From Patulibacter sp. (GTDB taxonomy: Bacteria > Actinomycetota > Thermoleophilia > Solirubrobacterales > Solirubrobacteraceae), in NCBI GenBank assembly GCA_015478825.1, contig JADMKN010000056.1, forward strand, positions 1-36,402: a stretch of DNA of 36,402 nt, in the 5' to 3' direction. Within the stretch, counting starts at the first letter, position 1. Each line of letters begins with the position of its first letter. Below the pieces are notes generated by a model, which searched no databases, had not been told where the DNA came from, and saw only the letters and a list, made by a program, of their open reading frames with translations. Of the stretch, positions 9,861 to 18,720 are shown piece after piece. The translations under genes were made by a program, and so were the position numbers.

Positions 9861-9870
9861 TATTCGAATA
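9861..9870. promoter_or_regulatory. Palindrome in the P450-tetR promoter (candidate TetR operator)
   Basis: TATTCGAATA perfect palindrome overlapping a putative minus-strand -10 (TAGTCT, plus-strand agacta 9857-9862). Confidence 0.4.
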
Positions 9871-9916
9871 CTCGGCGGTATGTCAAACGATGTACGCGGA
9901 TGCTGGCGCCGGCGAC

Positions 9917-9957
9917 CTGTTGACGTTGTGCCGGCAGTACGAGCACAACGTCAACGG
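9917..9957. terminator. Long hairpin downstream of the FMO gene
   Basis: GTTGACGTTGTGC (9919-9931) / GCACAACGTCAAC (9943-9955): perfect 13-bp inverted repeat, 11-nt loop, 15 nt past the FMO stop. Confidence 0.65.
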
Positions 9958-9969
9958 CTCGCGAACCGC

Positions 9970-11472
9970 CTACTCGGCGGCCCCCACCGGCTCCTCCGCC
10001 CGCTCGGCCGCCGCGACCGCGCGGAACTCGGCCGGGTCGAACCGCGCGACGAGCCGCTCGTACTCGGCCATCCGGTGCGGCCAGTTGCTGACCACCCGGC
10101 CCTGGGCGTTGCGGTACCAGCTCGAGCACGACGTCCAGACCGAACCCTCGAAGTCCCGCTGGATCGACGCGTTCGACGCCTGCTGGACCTCCGGCCGCAC
10201 GTCGACCGCCGCGGTGCCAGTGCGGCGCAGGTGCTCGAGCGCCTGGTGGACGTAGCCGACCTGCGCCTCGATCATCACGATGATCGATCCGACGCTGAGG
10301 TTGGTGTTGGGGCCGTAGAGCACGAACATGTTTGGGAAGCCCGAGACCGTCATCCCGTGGTGCGCCTCGGCTCCGTCGACCCACGCCTGCTGCAGGTCCT
10401 GTCCGTCGGCGCCGCTGACCGTGACCGGCGCGACGAAGTCGTGCGTCCGGAAGCCGGTGCCGTAGACGATCACGTCGACCTCGCGCTCCTGCCCGTCGGC
10501 CGTGACGACGCCGCGCTCGGTGATCTCGCGGATCGGGTCGACGATCAGGTCGACGTTCTCGCGCTGCAGCGCCGGGTAGTACTTGCTCGAGAAGAGGATC
10601 CGCTTGCAGCCGATCGGGTAGTCCGGGGTCAGCTTGCGGCGGAGCTCCGGGTCGCGCACGCGCAGCCGGCGGAAGCCCTGGGACCACAGCTTCAGCGGCA
10701 GGCTGAGGGCCGGAGCCGCGGTCAGGCCGACGGTCGTGACCTCGCAGAAGTGGTAGAGCGTCTGCCGCCGGACCCATTGCAGCGGCGGGATCCGCTCGAT
10801 CGCGGTACGGGCCCAGTCGGCGTAGGCGTTGTTGCGGCGCGGCAGCAGGTACGACGCGCTGCGCTGGTAGACGTCCAGCCGCCCGACCTCGGGCGCGATC
10901 GCCGGCACGAACTGGATCGCGCTCGCGCCCGTGCCGATCACCGCGACCCGCTTGCCGCGCAGGTCGCAGTCGTGGTCCCACTCGGCGGAGTGGAAGCTGC
11001 GCCCGGCGAATCGGTCCTGCCCCGGGATCGCGGGCCACGCCGGACGACTGAGCTGCCCGCAGGCGAAGATCACCGACGAGGCGACGATCGTCTCGCCGTC
11101 GACGGTGCGCAGCGTCCAGCGCGCGTCCTCGTCGTCCCACGCCGCGTCGGCGATCTCGGTGCCCAGGCGCAGGTGCGAGCGCAGGCCGTACGTGTCGACG
11201 CACTCGCCCAAGTAGCGCTTGATGTCGTCGTGCGACGCGCACGGGCTGGTCCAGTCGCGGCGCTGCGCGAACGAGAACGAGTAGAGCGCGGACGGGATGT
11301 CGCAGGCCGCGCCGGGATAGGTGTTGTAGTGCCAGACCCCGCCGACCTCCTCCGCCCGGTCGAAGATCGTGAACGCGATCCCCGCCTGCTTCAGCGCGAT
11401 CCCCATGCCGATGCCGCTGAACCCCGCCCCGACGATCGCCACGTCGAGCGCCGTCGCCGTCCGCGCGCTCAT
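9970..11472 (-). CDS. Flavin-containing / Baeyer-Villiger-like monooxygenase
   Basis: 500 aa; GAGFSGIGMGIALKQAG, FAGRSFHSAEWDHD, VAVIGTGASAIQFVPAIA, FVLYGPNTNL. Confidence 0.92.
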   Translation of the reverse strand: MSARTATALDVAIVGAGFSGIGMGIALKQAGIAFTIFDRAEEVGGVWHYNTYPGAACDIPSALYSFSFAQRRDWTSPCASHDDIKRYLGECVDTYGLRSHLRLGTEIADAAWDDEDARWTLRTVDGETIVASSVIFACGQLSRPAWPAIPGQDRFAGRSFHSAEWDHDCDLRGKRVAVIGTGASAIQFVPAIAPEVGRLDVYQRSASYLLPRRNNAYADWARTAIERIPPLQWVRRQTLYHFCEVTTVGLTAAPALSLPLKLWSQGFRRLRVRDPELRRKLTPDYPIGCKRILFSSKYYPALQRENVDLIVDPIREITERGVVTADGQEREVDVIVYGTGFRTHDFVAPVTVSGADGQDLQQAWVDGAEAHHGMTVSGFPNMFVLYGPNTNLSVGSIIVMIEAQVGYVHQALEHLRRTGTAAVDVRPEVQQASNASIQRDFEGSVWTSCSSWYRNAQGRVVSNWPHRMAEYERLVARFDPAEFRAVAAAERAEEPVGAAE

Positions 11473-13097
11473 GCGCCGACCCCGGTCGTGACGCTCGCGT
11501 CGTGGAGCGGCGTCCGTCCCCGCAGCAGGTCGGCGGCGCGCTCGGCCACCATCACCGTCGGCGCGTGCGTGTTGCCGCCCGGGATCGTCGGGAAGACCGA
11601 CGCGTCGATCACCCGCAGCCCGTCGATCCCGCGGACCCGCAGCTCGGGGTCGACGACCGCGTTCGGATCGTCGGCCGCCCCCATCCGGCAGGTGCCCACG
11701 GGGTGGTAGATCAGCTCGATCCGGTCGCGCAGGCTCGCCTCGAGCTGCTCGTCGCTCTCGTGCTCGCTCCCGGGCCGCAGCTCACGCTCCACCGTCGCCC
11801 GCAGCGGTCCCGAGGCCGCGACCCGACGCGCCATCCGGATCGCCGCGACCATCGCGTCGACGTCCTCGCGCTCGTGCAGCGTGTTGGTCAGGATCGACGG
11901 GGCGTCGTCGGCGTGCGGCGAGCGCAGGGTGACGCGACCCCGGCTCTTCGGCGTCAGCAGCACCGGGGCGATCGTCATCGCGTGTCCGTCGTAGGTCTCG
12001 GCGCCGTGCTTCTCGTAGAACAGGGCGCCGCAGTGGAACTGGATGTCGGCCGCCGGCAGCTCGGGCCGACTGCGCCAGAACGCGACCGACTCGGCGGCCG
12101 TCGAGGTCAGCGGCCCGCTGCGCCGCAGCAGCCACTCCAGCAGGCGGCGCGGCTTGTCGGCGCCGTAGAGCGTGTCGGTCTCCGACACCGCCCAGAGCAC
12201 CGTCAGCATCGGATGGTCCTGGAGGTTCTGACCGACCGCGGACAGGTCGTGGAGCGGGGTGATGCCGTGCTGCCGCAGCTTCCCCGCGGCGCCGATCCCG
12301 GACAGCATCAAGAGCTGCGGCGAGCCGATCGCCCCGGCGCTGAGCAGGACCTCGCGGTTCGCCCGGATCACGTGCAGCTCGCCCTTGCGGTCGCGGTAGC
12401 GGACCCCGGTCGCGCGGTCGCCGTCGTGCTCGACCCGCTCGACCTGGCCGTGGGTGACGACGCTCAGGTTCGGCCGCTTGCGCACCGGGTGCAGGTAGGC
12501 GTCGGCCGCGCTCCAGCGGCGGCCGTCGCGCTGCAGCACCTGGAACATCCCCGCTCCGTCCTGCCGCGGCCCGTTGTAGTCCGGGTTGCGGTCCACGCCC
12601 GACGCGACGAACCCGTCGACGATCCGGCGGTTGAGCGCGCGCGGCGACTTCGCGTCCTGGACGTGCAGCGGACCGTCGGCGCCGTGGTCATCGGACGCGC
12701 CACGGCTGTTGCTCTCGGCCTTCAGGAAGTACGGCTTGACGTCCGCCCAGCCCCACCCGGTCGCGCCGTCGTCCGCCCAGCCGTCGTAGTCGGACGGACG
12801 GCCGCGGACGTAGAGCATCGCGTTCATCGCGCTCGATCCACCGAGGCACTTGCCCCGCGGGACGTACAGCCGGCGGTCGTGGCAGGCCGGCTCGGGATCG
12901 GTCTCGTAGTTCCAGTCGAGCGGACCGTGGAACAGGTTGGGAAAGGCGAGCGGGATCCGCACGTTGAGCCCGGAGTCCTTGCCGCCGGCCTCGATCAGCA
13001 CCACCGAGGTGCCGGGGTCCTCGGTCAGGCGGTTCGCCAGCACGCAGCCGGCCGAGCCGGCTCCGACGATCACGTAGTCCGCGGCGGAGGGAAGCAT
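11469..13097 (-). CDS. GMC family oxidoreductase (choline dehydrogenase-like)
   Basis: DYVIVGAGSAGCVLANRLTED, PRGKCLGGSSAMNAMLYVRG, LLSAGAIGSPQLLMLSGIG, YHPVGTCRMG. Start MLPSAADYV at 13097 preferred over 13127; 4-nt overlap with the FMO gene. Confidence 0.94.
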   Translation of the reverse strand: MLPSAADYVIVGAGSAGCVLANRLTEDPGTSVVLIEAGGKDSGLNVRIPLAFPNLFHGPLDWNYETDPEPACHDRRLYVPRGKCLGGSSAMNAMLYVRGRPSDYDGWADDGATGWGWADVKPYFLKAESNSRGASDDHGADGPLHVQDAKSPRALNRRIVDGFVASGVDRNPDYNGPRQDGAGMFQVLQRDGRRWSAADAYLHPVRKRPNLSVVTHGQVERVEHDGDRATGVRYRDRKGELHVIRANREVLLSAGAIGSPQLLMLSGIGAAGKLRQHGITPLHDLSAVGQNLQDHPMLTVLWAVSETDTLYGADKPRRLLEWLLRRSGPLTSTAAESVAFWRSRPELPAADIQFHCGALFYEKHGAETYDGHAMTIAPVLLTPKSRGRVTLRSPHADDAPSILTNTLHEREDVDAMVAAIRMARRVAASGPLRATVERELRPGSEHESDEQLEASLRDRIELIYHPVGTCRMGAADDPNAVVDPELRVRGIDGLRVIDASVFPTIPGGNTHAPTVMVAERAADLLRGRTPLHDASVTTGVGA

Positions 13098-13176
13098 GCC
13101 CGCCAGCCTCGCGGACCGCCCCCGCAAGGAACAGTGGCCAGACCACGAGTTTCGTCCGTACGACTAGTCTCCGACC

Positions 13177-14436
13177 ATGAGTTCGCTCGACCCCGCCGCG
13201 TCCGGATCCCCCCAGTCCGGGCCCTGGATCGCGCTCGCGACGGAGCTGGCCGCCCAGGAGGCGTGGCGGCACCGCGTCGTGGCCGAGATCAGCGACGCGA
13301 TCGTGCGGGAGATCCCGGCCCTCGGACGCGAGACCGAGCTGCGCGCCGCGATGCGCGACAGCGTTGACGCCAATGCGGTGCTGTTCGCCGCGATGGCCGA
13401 GCGCCAGCAGGACCCGACCACCGCCGAGCCGCCCGCGCTGGCGGTCGCGTTCGTCCGCCTGCTGGTCCACCGCGGGCTGCCGCCCGAGACCCTGGTCCAG
13501 ACCTACCGGATCGCCCACGGCGCGTTCTGGCGCACGCTGGTCGGCGAGCTCCGGGGCGCGATCGACGATCCGACGGCCCTGGCCACGGCGCTCGAGCACG
13601 GCGCCGCCTACATGTTCGCGTTCATCGACGCGCTGACCGATGCCGCCCAGCGGCGCTACGCCGAGGAACGGGCGCTCTGGGTGCGCTCGTCCGACGCGGT
13701 CCGGGCCCAGACCGTCCGCGAGCTGCTCGACGGCGTCCCGCTCGACCCCGAGGCGGCCGGCCGCCGGCTGCGCTACGCGCTCGACCGCGAGCACCTGGCG
13801 CTGGTCGCCTGGAGCCCGGCGGGAGCGGCCGTGGCGTCGACCGCGATCGAGCGAGACGTTCGCGAGCTACTGGCGCCGCTCGACGCGGGGACGCCGCTGC
13901 TGACCACGATCGGCACCGGGCTCGTCGCTGCCTGGGTCGGCCGTCGTCACGGCCTTGACCCCGCCGCGGTCCGCGCCCTGCGTTCCGCGAGCGACGCGCC
14001 GACCGAGCCGGTGCTGGCGGTCGGCGGTCCCGCCCGCGGACCGGATGGCTTCCGCCACGCGCACGTCCAGGCGATGCACGCCCGGCGGGTCGCCCAGCTC
14101 CGCTCCGCGGGAGCGGGCTCGGTCACCCACTACGCCGACGTCGCGGTCACCGCGCTCGCGACCGCCGACCACGAGCAGGCGCGGCAGTTCGTCGCGGCGC
14201 AGCTCGGACCGCTCGCCGCCGGCACGTCTCGCGCCCGCCGGCTCGCCACGACCTTGGAGACCTACCTCCAGGAGCGATCGAGCCCACGGCGGACCGCCAC
14301 CCGACTCGGGATCCACGAGAACACCGCCGCGGCCCGGGTCAAGGCGGCCGAGGACGCGCTGCCGGGCCCGATCGAGGGCCGGGTCACCGAGCTGCTGCTG
14401 GCGCTGCGGCTCGCCCCCGTGGTCGGCGGCGATTGA
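13177..14436 (+). CDS. PucR/CdaR-type helix-turn-helix transcriptional regulator
   Basis: 419 aa; C-terminal LATTLETYLQERSSPRRTATRLGIHENTAAARVKAAEDALPGPI typical of PucR C-terminal HTH. Confidence 0.88.
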   Translation: MSSLDPAASGSPQSGPWIALATELAAQEAWRHRVVAEISDAIVREIPALGRETELRAAMRDSVDANAVLFAAMAERQQDPTTAEPPALAVAFVRLLVHRGLPPETLVQTYRIAHGAFWRTLVGELRGAIDDPTALATALEHGAAYMFAFIDALTDAAQRRYAEERALWVRSSDAVRAQTVRELLDGVPLDPEAAGRRLRYALDREHLALVAWSPAGAAVASTAIERDVRELLAPLDAGTPLLTTIGTGLVAAWVGRRHGLDPAAVRALRSASDAPTEPVLAVGGPARGPDGFRHAHVQAMHARRVAQLRSAGAGSVTHYADVAVTALATADHEQARQFVAAQLGPLAAGTSRARRLATTLETYLQERSSPRRTATRLGIHENTAAARVKAAEDALPGPIEGRVTELLLALRLAPVVGGD

Positions 14437-14464
14437 GCGGACCGCCGCCCTCCGCGCCGCGGCA

Positions 14465-14507
14465 GCGCGGCGCCTTGTGCCGATCAGGCCGCTACAAGGC
14501 ACCGCGC
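14465..14507. terminator. Bidirectional terminator candidate between convergent genes
   Basis: GCGCGGCGCCTTGT / ACAAGGCACCGCGC: 14-bp stem with one C-A mismatch, 15-nt loop that can form a further GCC/GGC pairing. Confidence 0.65.
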
Positions 14508-14535
14508 TCCGGACCGCCGCCACCGCCACCGCTGT

Positions 14536-16002
14536 TCAGTCCCGCGGGTCGGGGATCGCCACGTAGCGCTGCTGCAGGTACTCCTCGAGGCCCTCCGGTC
14601 CGCCCTCGCGACCGAAGCCCGAGTCCTTGATCCCTCCGAACGGCGCCGCGGGGTTGGACACCAGCCCGGTGTTGATCCCCAGCATGCCGGCCTCGAGCTT
14701 GCGCGACAACCGCAGCAGCCGCGCCGCGTCGCGGGTGTAGGCGTAGGCGACGAGTCCGTATTCGGTGTCGTTGGCCTTGCGGATCGCGTCGTCCTCGTCG
14801 CGGAACGTGACGATCGGCGCGACCGGGCCGAAGACTTCCTCGTAGAGGATCCGGGCATCGTCGGGGACGCTGGTCAGGATCGTGCCGGGGACGTAGCGGC
14901 CGTCGATCTCGTCGAGCCCCCCGATCACCACGTTCGCCCCCCGCTCGACGGCATCGCCAACCAGCTCGCGGACCTTGTCGACCGCGTTGTCGTCGATCAT
15001 CGGCCCGAGCGTCGTCTTCTCGTCGGTGCCGGGGCCGAGCACCAGGTCGTCGGCGATCTTCGCCAGGCCGGCCGTGAACTCCTCGGCGACGTCCTCGTGG
15101 ACGAGGAACCGGTTGGCCGACGTGCAGGCCTGCCCGCCGTTGCGGAACTTCGCGACCTTGGCACCCTCGAGCGCGGCGTCGACGTCGGCGTCGTCGAAGA
15201 CCAGGAACGGCGCGTTGCCGCCGAGCTCCATCGACATCCGCAGCAGCGCCTTGCCACCCTGCTCGGCCAGATTGCGGCCGACCGGCGTGGACCCGGTGAA
15301 CGACAGCTTTGCCGTCCGCGGGTGCTCGATCATCGCCGTGGTGACGTGCCGCGAGTCGGTCGTCGTGACCACCGAGACCGCCTTCGGGTGGACGCCGGCC
15401 TCGAGCAGGATGCCGGCCAGCGCGAGCATCGTCAGCGGGGTCTGCTGCGGCGGCTTGACCACGACCGAGCAGCCGGCCGCGAGCGCCGGGGCGATCTTGC
15501 GGGTGCCCATCGCGAGGGGGAAGTTCCACGGCGTCACGAAGACGCACGGGCCGACCGGATCGCGCTGGGTCAGGATCCGGCCGCCGGACGTCTCGTGGAA
15601 CGCGTGGCGTCCCTCGATCCGGGTGGCGCGCTCGGAGTACTCGAGCAGGAACCCGTTGGCGTAGGCGACCTCGCCGCGGCTGTCCGGCAGCGCCTTGCCC
15701 ATCTCCAGGCTCATCAGCACCGCGAGCTCCTCGGCCCGCTCGTCGATCAGCTCCCACGCCCGACGCAAGACGTTCGCCCGCTCGCGCGGCGGCGTCTGAC
15801 TCCACGCCAGGAAACCCTCCCAGGCGCCCTCCATCACGGCATCGACGTCGTCGGGCGTCGCGTCGGGGAGATGCGCGAGCTCACTGTCGTCGGCCTTGTC
15901 CGTGACCGCGAAGGTCGACCCGTCGAGCGCCGTCCACTCCCCGTCGATCAGGCTGCGGTGGGGGACCCGAAGCCGCAGCTCGGGGGCGTCGTAGTCGGTC
16001 AT
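14536..16002 (-). CDS. NAD(P)-dependent aldehyde dehydrogenase (succinate-semialdehyde dehydrogenase-like)
   Basis: 488 aa; VFVTPWNFPLAMGTRKIAPALAAGCSVVVKPPQQTPL, FTGSTPVGRNLAEQ, MELGGNAPFLVF, NGGQACTSANRF, EEVFGPVAPI. Confidence 0.94.
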   Translation of the reverse strand: MTDYDAPELRLRVPHRSLIDGEWTALDGSTFAVTDKADDSELAHLPDATPDDVDAVMEGAWEGFLAWSQTPPRERANVLRRAWELIDERAEELAVLMSLEMGKALPDSRGEVAYANGFLLEYSERATRIEGRHAFHETSGGRILTQRDPVGPCVFVTPWNFPLAMGTRKIAPALAAGCSVVVKPPQQTPLTMLALAGILLEAGVHPKAVSVVTTTDSRHVTTAMIEHPRTAKLSFTGSTPVGRNLAEQGGKALLRMSMELGGNAPFLVFDDADVDAALEGAKVAKFRNGGQACTSANRFLVHEDVAEEFTAGLAKIADDLVLGPGTDEKTTLGPMIDDNAVDKVRELVGDAVERGANVVIGGLDEIDGRYVPGTILTSVPDDARILYEEVFGPVAPIVTFRDEDDAIRKANDTEYGLVAYAYTRDAARLLRLSRKLEAGMLGINTGLVSNPAAPFGGIKDSGFGREGGPEGLEEYLQQRYVAIPDPRD

Positions 16003-16138
16003 GGTGCTCCTTCGTTGCTCGCTACCGGCCCAGCCGTGACGGCCTCGGCGCTCGTGTACCCGGACGATCCGGGCGCTACCGCCTTGATGCTCGCAGACGC
16101 GGAGCTAGGGCCGGACCCGGGCCGATCGGCGGCGAATC

Positions 16139-17281
16139 TCAGCCCTTCACGTCCACCCGCAGGATCCGGTCGTCGTCGTCCGCCGGGTCGCCGCGGCCGT
16201 CGCGGTTGGACGTGGTGATCCAGAGCGAGCCGTCGGGCGCGGCGACGGTGGTGCGGATCCGGCCGTAGTCGCCGACGTAGAGCGCCTGCGGCTTGCCGGT
16301 CCGGGTGCCGTTCAGCGGAACCCGCCAGAGCCGCTCGCCGCCCAGGGCCGCCACCCACAGCGCGCCGTTCAGGAACGTGACGCCGCTCGGCGACGCCTCG
16401 GACGTCGACCAGACAACCTTCGGGCTGACGTACTTGCCGCCGCCGGTCCCCTTGCCCTCGACGTCCGGCCAGCCGTAGTTCCGGCCCTTGCGGATCAGGT
16501 TGATCTCGTCGTAGGTGTTCTGGCCGAACTCGGCCGCCCAGAGCCGATCGCGCTCGTCCCAGGTCAGCCCCTGGACGTTGCGGTGGCCGAGCGACCAGAC
16601 CCGCGAGCCGCGGATCGGGTTGTCCTTCGGCACGCTGCCGTTGGGGTTCATCCGCAGGATCTTGCCGCTCTGCGACCCCCGGTCCTGGGCCAGATCCCCG
16701 TCGCCGACGTCACCGACCCCCGCGTAGAGCTTGCCGTCCGGTCCGAAGGCGATCCGCCCGCCGTTGTGGATCGCTCCCGACTCGAGCCCGCTCACCACGG
16801 TGCGCAGGGTACGCGGCGCGTTCAGCTTGAACCGCACGATCCGGTTGTCGCGCGACGTCGTCATGTAGGCGTAGATCCAGCGGTCGCGCGCGTAGCGGGG
16901 CGAGACCGCCAGCCCGAGCAGCCCGCCCTCGCCCTGCTCCTCGACGCCCGGCAGCCTGCCGACCGTGCTCAGGCGGTTGCCGTCCTTCGCGATCCGCCGC
17001 ACCCGACCGCCGCGCTCGGCAACTAGGGCGTCGCCGTTCGGCAGGAACGCCACGCCCCACGGGACGTCCAGGCCCCGGGCGACGGTGCTGACTGCCGGCG
17101 CCTCGATCGCACGGGACGACGCGGCCGCGTCGTCGCGGGGCGGGCCGGGCTCGCTGCGGCTGGTCGCCGGAGCGTCGGCGGCGTCGGTCGCGGTCGTGGT
17201 GTCGCTGTCGGCCGCGGTTCCCGATCCACAGCCAATCAGGACCACGCCGGCCGTCAGCAGGACGGTCATCCGGGTGCGCAT
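16139..17281 (-). CDS. PQQ-dependent-type sugar dehydrogenase (glucose/sorbosone dehydrogenase family), predicted lipoprotein
   Basis: 380 aa; lipobox-like LIGCGSG; GLDVPWGVAFLPNGDALVAERGGRVRRI, EGGLLGLAVSPRYARDRWIYAYMTT, HNGGRIAFGPDGKLYAGVGD. Confidence 0.9.
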   Translation of the reverse strand: MRTRMTVLLTAGVVLIGCGSGTAADSDTTTATDAADAPATSRSEPGPPRDDAAASSRAIEAPAVSTVARGLDVPWGVAFLPNGDALVAERGGRVRRIAKDGNRLSTVGRLPGVEEQGEGGLLGLAVSPRYARDRWIYAYMTTSRDNRIVRFKLNAPRTLRTVVSGLESGAIHNGGRIAFGPDGKLYAGVGDVGDGDLAQDRGSQSGKILRMNPNGSVPKDNPIRGSRVWSLGHRNVQGLTWDERDRLWAAEFGQNTYDEINLIRKGRNYGWPDVEGKGTGGGKYVSPKVVWSTSEASPSGVTFLNGALWVAALGGERLWRVPLNGTRTGKPQALYVGDYGRIRTTVAAPDGSLWITTSNRDGRGDPADDDDRILRVDVKG

Positions 17282-17357
17282 CGACCCAGCCTGACGGATC
17301 CGCCCGCGCAGCCCGCCACTACCGGGGTTCCCGCCCGGCCCTCGCCCGACCTCGGCG

Positions 17358-18299
17358 CTACTTGCGGCGCTTCTTGCCGCCGCTGCCGGCCTTCGGCTTC
17401 GGCGCGGGGGCGTCGAGATCCGACGCCTGGGCCTCGCGGGCCCGCTCCGCGGCTTCCATCAGCTCTGCGCGGGTCGGCCACGGCTGCGGCGTGCCGGTCT
17501 CCCATGCGGCCGGGCGACCGCCAGGCCACTTGCCGAGCAGCGTGACGCCGATCGCGATGAACCAGAAGGCCCGCAGGAAGCCCTGCTGATCGAAGATCGG
17601 GACCACCACGAGCACCGCCAGCAGCACGCCGAGGAAGCCCATCACCTTCGTGATCAGGCCGACGTTCATCGCGCTCAGCGCGGCGGACCCGATGCCGACC
17701 GCCACCAGCATCTGGCCGAGCACGCTGAGGATCGAGAGCCCGCCGAGGTCCTCGCGCGGCGCGTTGAGCGCATCGGCCGCCGCCCAGTTCGTCTGCAGCT
17801 CGGGAGCGAGGCTCGCGAAGTCCGAGAGCTTGATCGCGCCGTAGGTCATCGCCACCGTGGTGCCGATGCCGAAGGCCAGCGCGCCGATCACGGGGGCCCA
17901 GAAGAACCATCGGGGGAACGACGGACGGCGTCGCCACGAGGCGCGCAGCAGGCCGAACAGCACCGGCGCCATCACGATCAGGCTCAGGCCGGCGAGCGCG
18001 GTCGCGGCGATGATCATCACGGCGTTGTTGCCGTAGTGGTCGGCGACCTGCGACTGGGCGCCGACCAGGCCGGCCCCCTGCTCGCCCGCGCCGTAGATCG
18101 TCAGCGACTGGGCGACGGTCTTGACCGCTTCGACCTCGTTCGGGATCCCACGCGAGGTGATCACCTGCAGCGCGATCGCGATCAGCGGCAGGATCCCGGC
18201 GACGATCGCGAGGATCCCCGCCTTCGGCAGCCAGCGCTGCTCGATCGCCAGCGTCTCTTCCGGGTCCAGGGCGTCGGGAATCACTCGGGTGTTCGCCAC
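17358..18299 (-). CDS. Multi-pass membrane protein of unknown function
   Basis: 313 aa from GTG; several hydrophobic segments and a basic C-terminus (PKAGSGGKKRRK); TAGAAT on the minus strand 8 nt upstream. Confidence 0.8.
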   Translation of the reverse strand: MANTRVIPDALDPEETLAIEQRWLPKAGILAIVAGILPLIAIALQVITSRGIPNEVEAVKTVAQSLTIYGAGEQGAGLVGAQSQVADHYGNNAVMIIAATALAGLSLIVMAPVLFGLLRASWRRRPSFPRWFFWAPVIGALAFGIGTTVAMTYGAIKLSDFASLAPELQTNWAAADALNAPREDLGGLSILSVLGQMLVAVGIGSAALSAMNVGLITKVMGFLGVLLAVLVVVPIFDQQGFLRAFWFIAIGVTLLGKWPGGRPAAWETGTPQPWPTRAELMEAAERAREAQASDLDAPAPKPKAGSGGKKRRK

Positions 18300-18406
18300 G
18301 GAGCAGGATTCTACGGACCTCCGGGGGGATCGGAGCCCACCCCATCCACCGCCGGCCGAACGCTCACCCGCCCCGGCCCGCGGCGGCGGAGCGGTAGCAT
18401 CGCGGT

Positions 18407-18673
18407 ATGGAAGGCTTTGGCGATCTCTTTGGCGACCCGGACGACCTGCAGCGCAAGATGATGGAGTTCGCGGAGCAGATGCAGGGCCAGCAGAAGCTGG
18501 CCTGGGCGGACAACGCGATCGGGCTCGCGGTCCAAATGACCGTCGCGGCGGTCGGTCGCGTCAACCTCCAGGGCGACGCCGAGGCGCAGGCCCGGCAGAT
18601 CCGCCAGGTGATGGCGGTCGTCTTCCCCGAGGCCGTCACGCTCGTGCGCGAGGCCCGGCAGGGCCTCGGCTAG
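18407..18673 (+). CDS. Small conserved-looking protein of unknown function
   Basis: 88 aa MEGFGDLFGDPDDLQRKMMEFAEQMQGQQKLAWADNAIGLAVQMTVAAVGRVNLQGDAEAQ...; TAGCAT 6 nt upstream of ATG. Confidence 0.7.
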   Translation: MEGFGDLFGDPDDLQRKMMEFAEQMQGQQKLAWADNAIGLAVQMTVAAVGRVNLQGDAEAQARQIRQVMAVVFPEAVTLVREARQGLG

Positions 18674-18720
18674 TCGGTCGTCGGCGGGCCGCGGCCCCGG
18701 CTAGTTGCGGGGCCTCGCGG

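Noticed and set aside
16059-16073. CCCGGA-CGA-TCCGGG hairpin upstream of the ALDH gene
   Set aside because: Six-bp GC stem is common by chance here; position between two minus-strand genes gives only weak terminator support.
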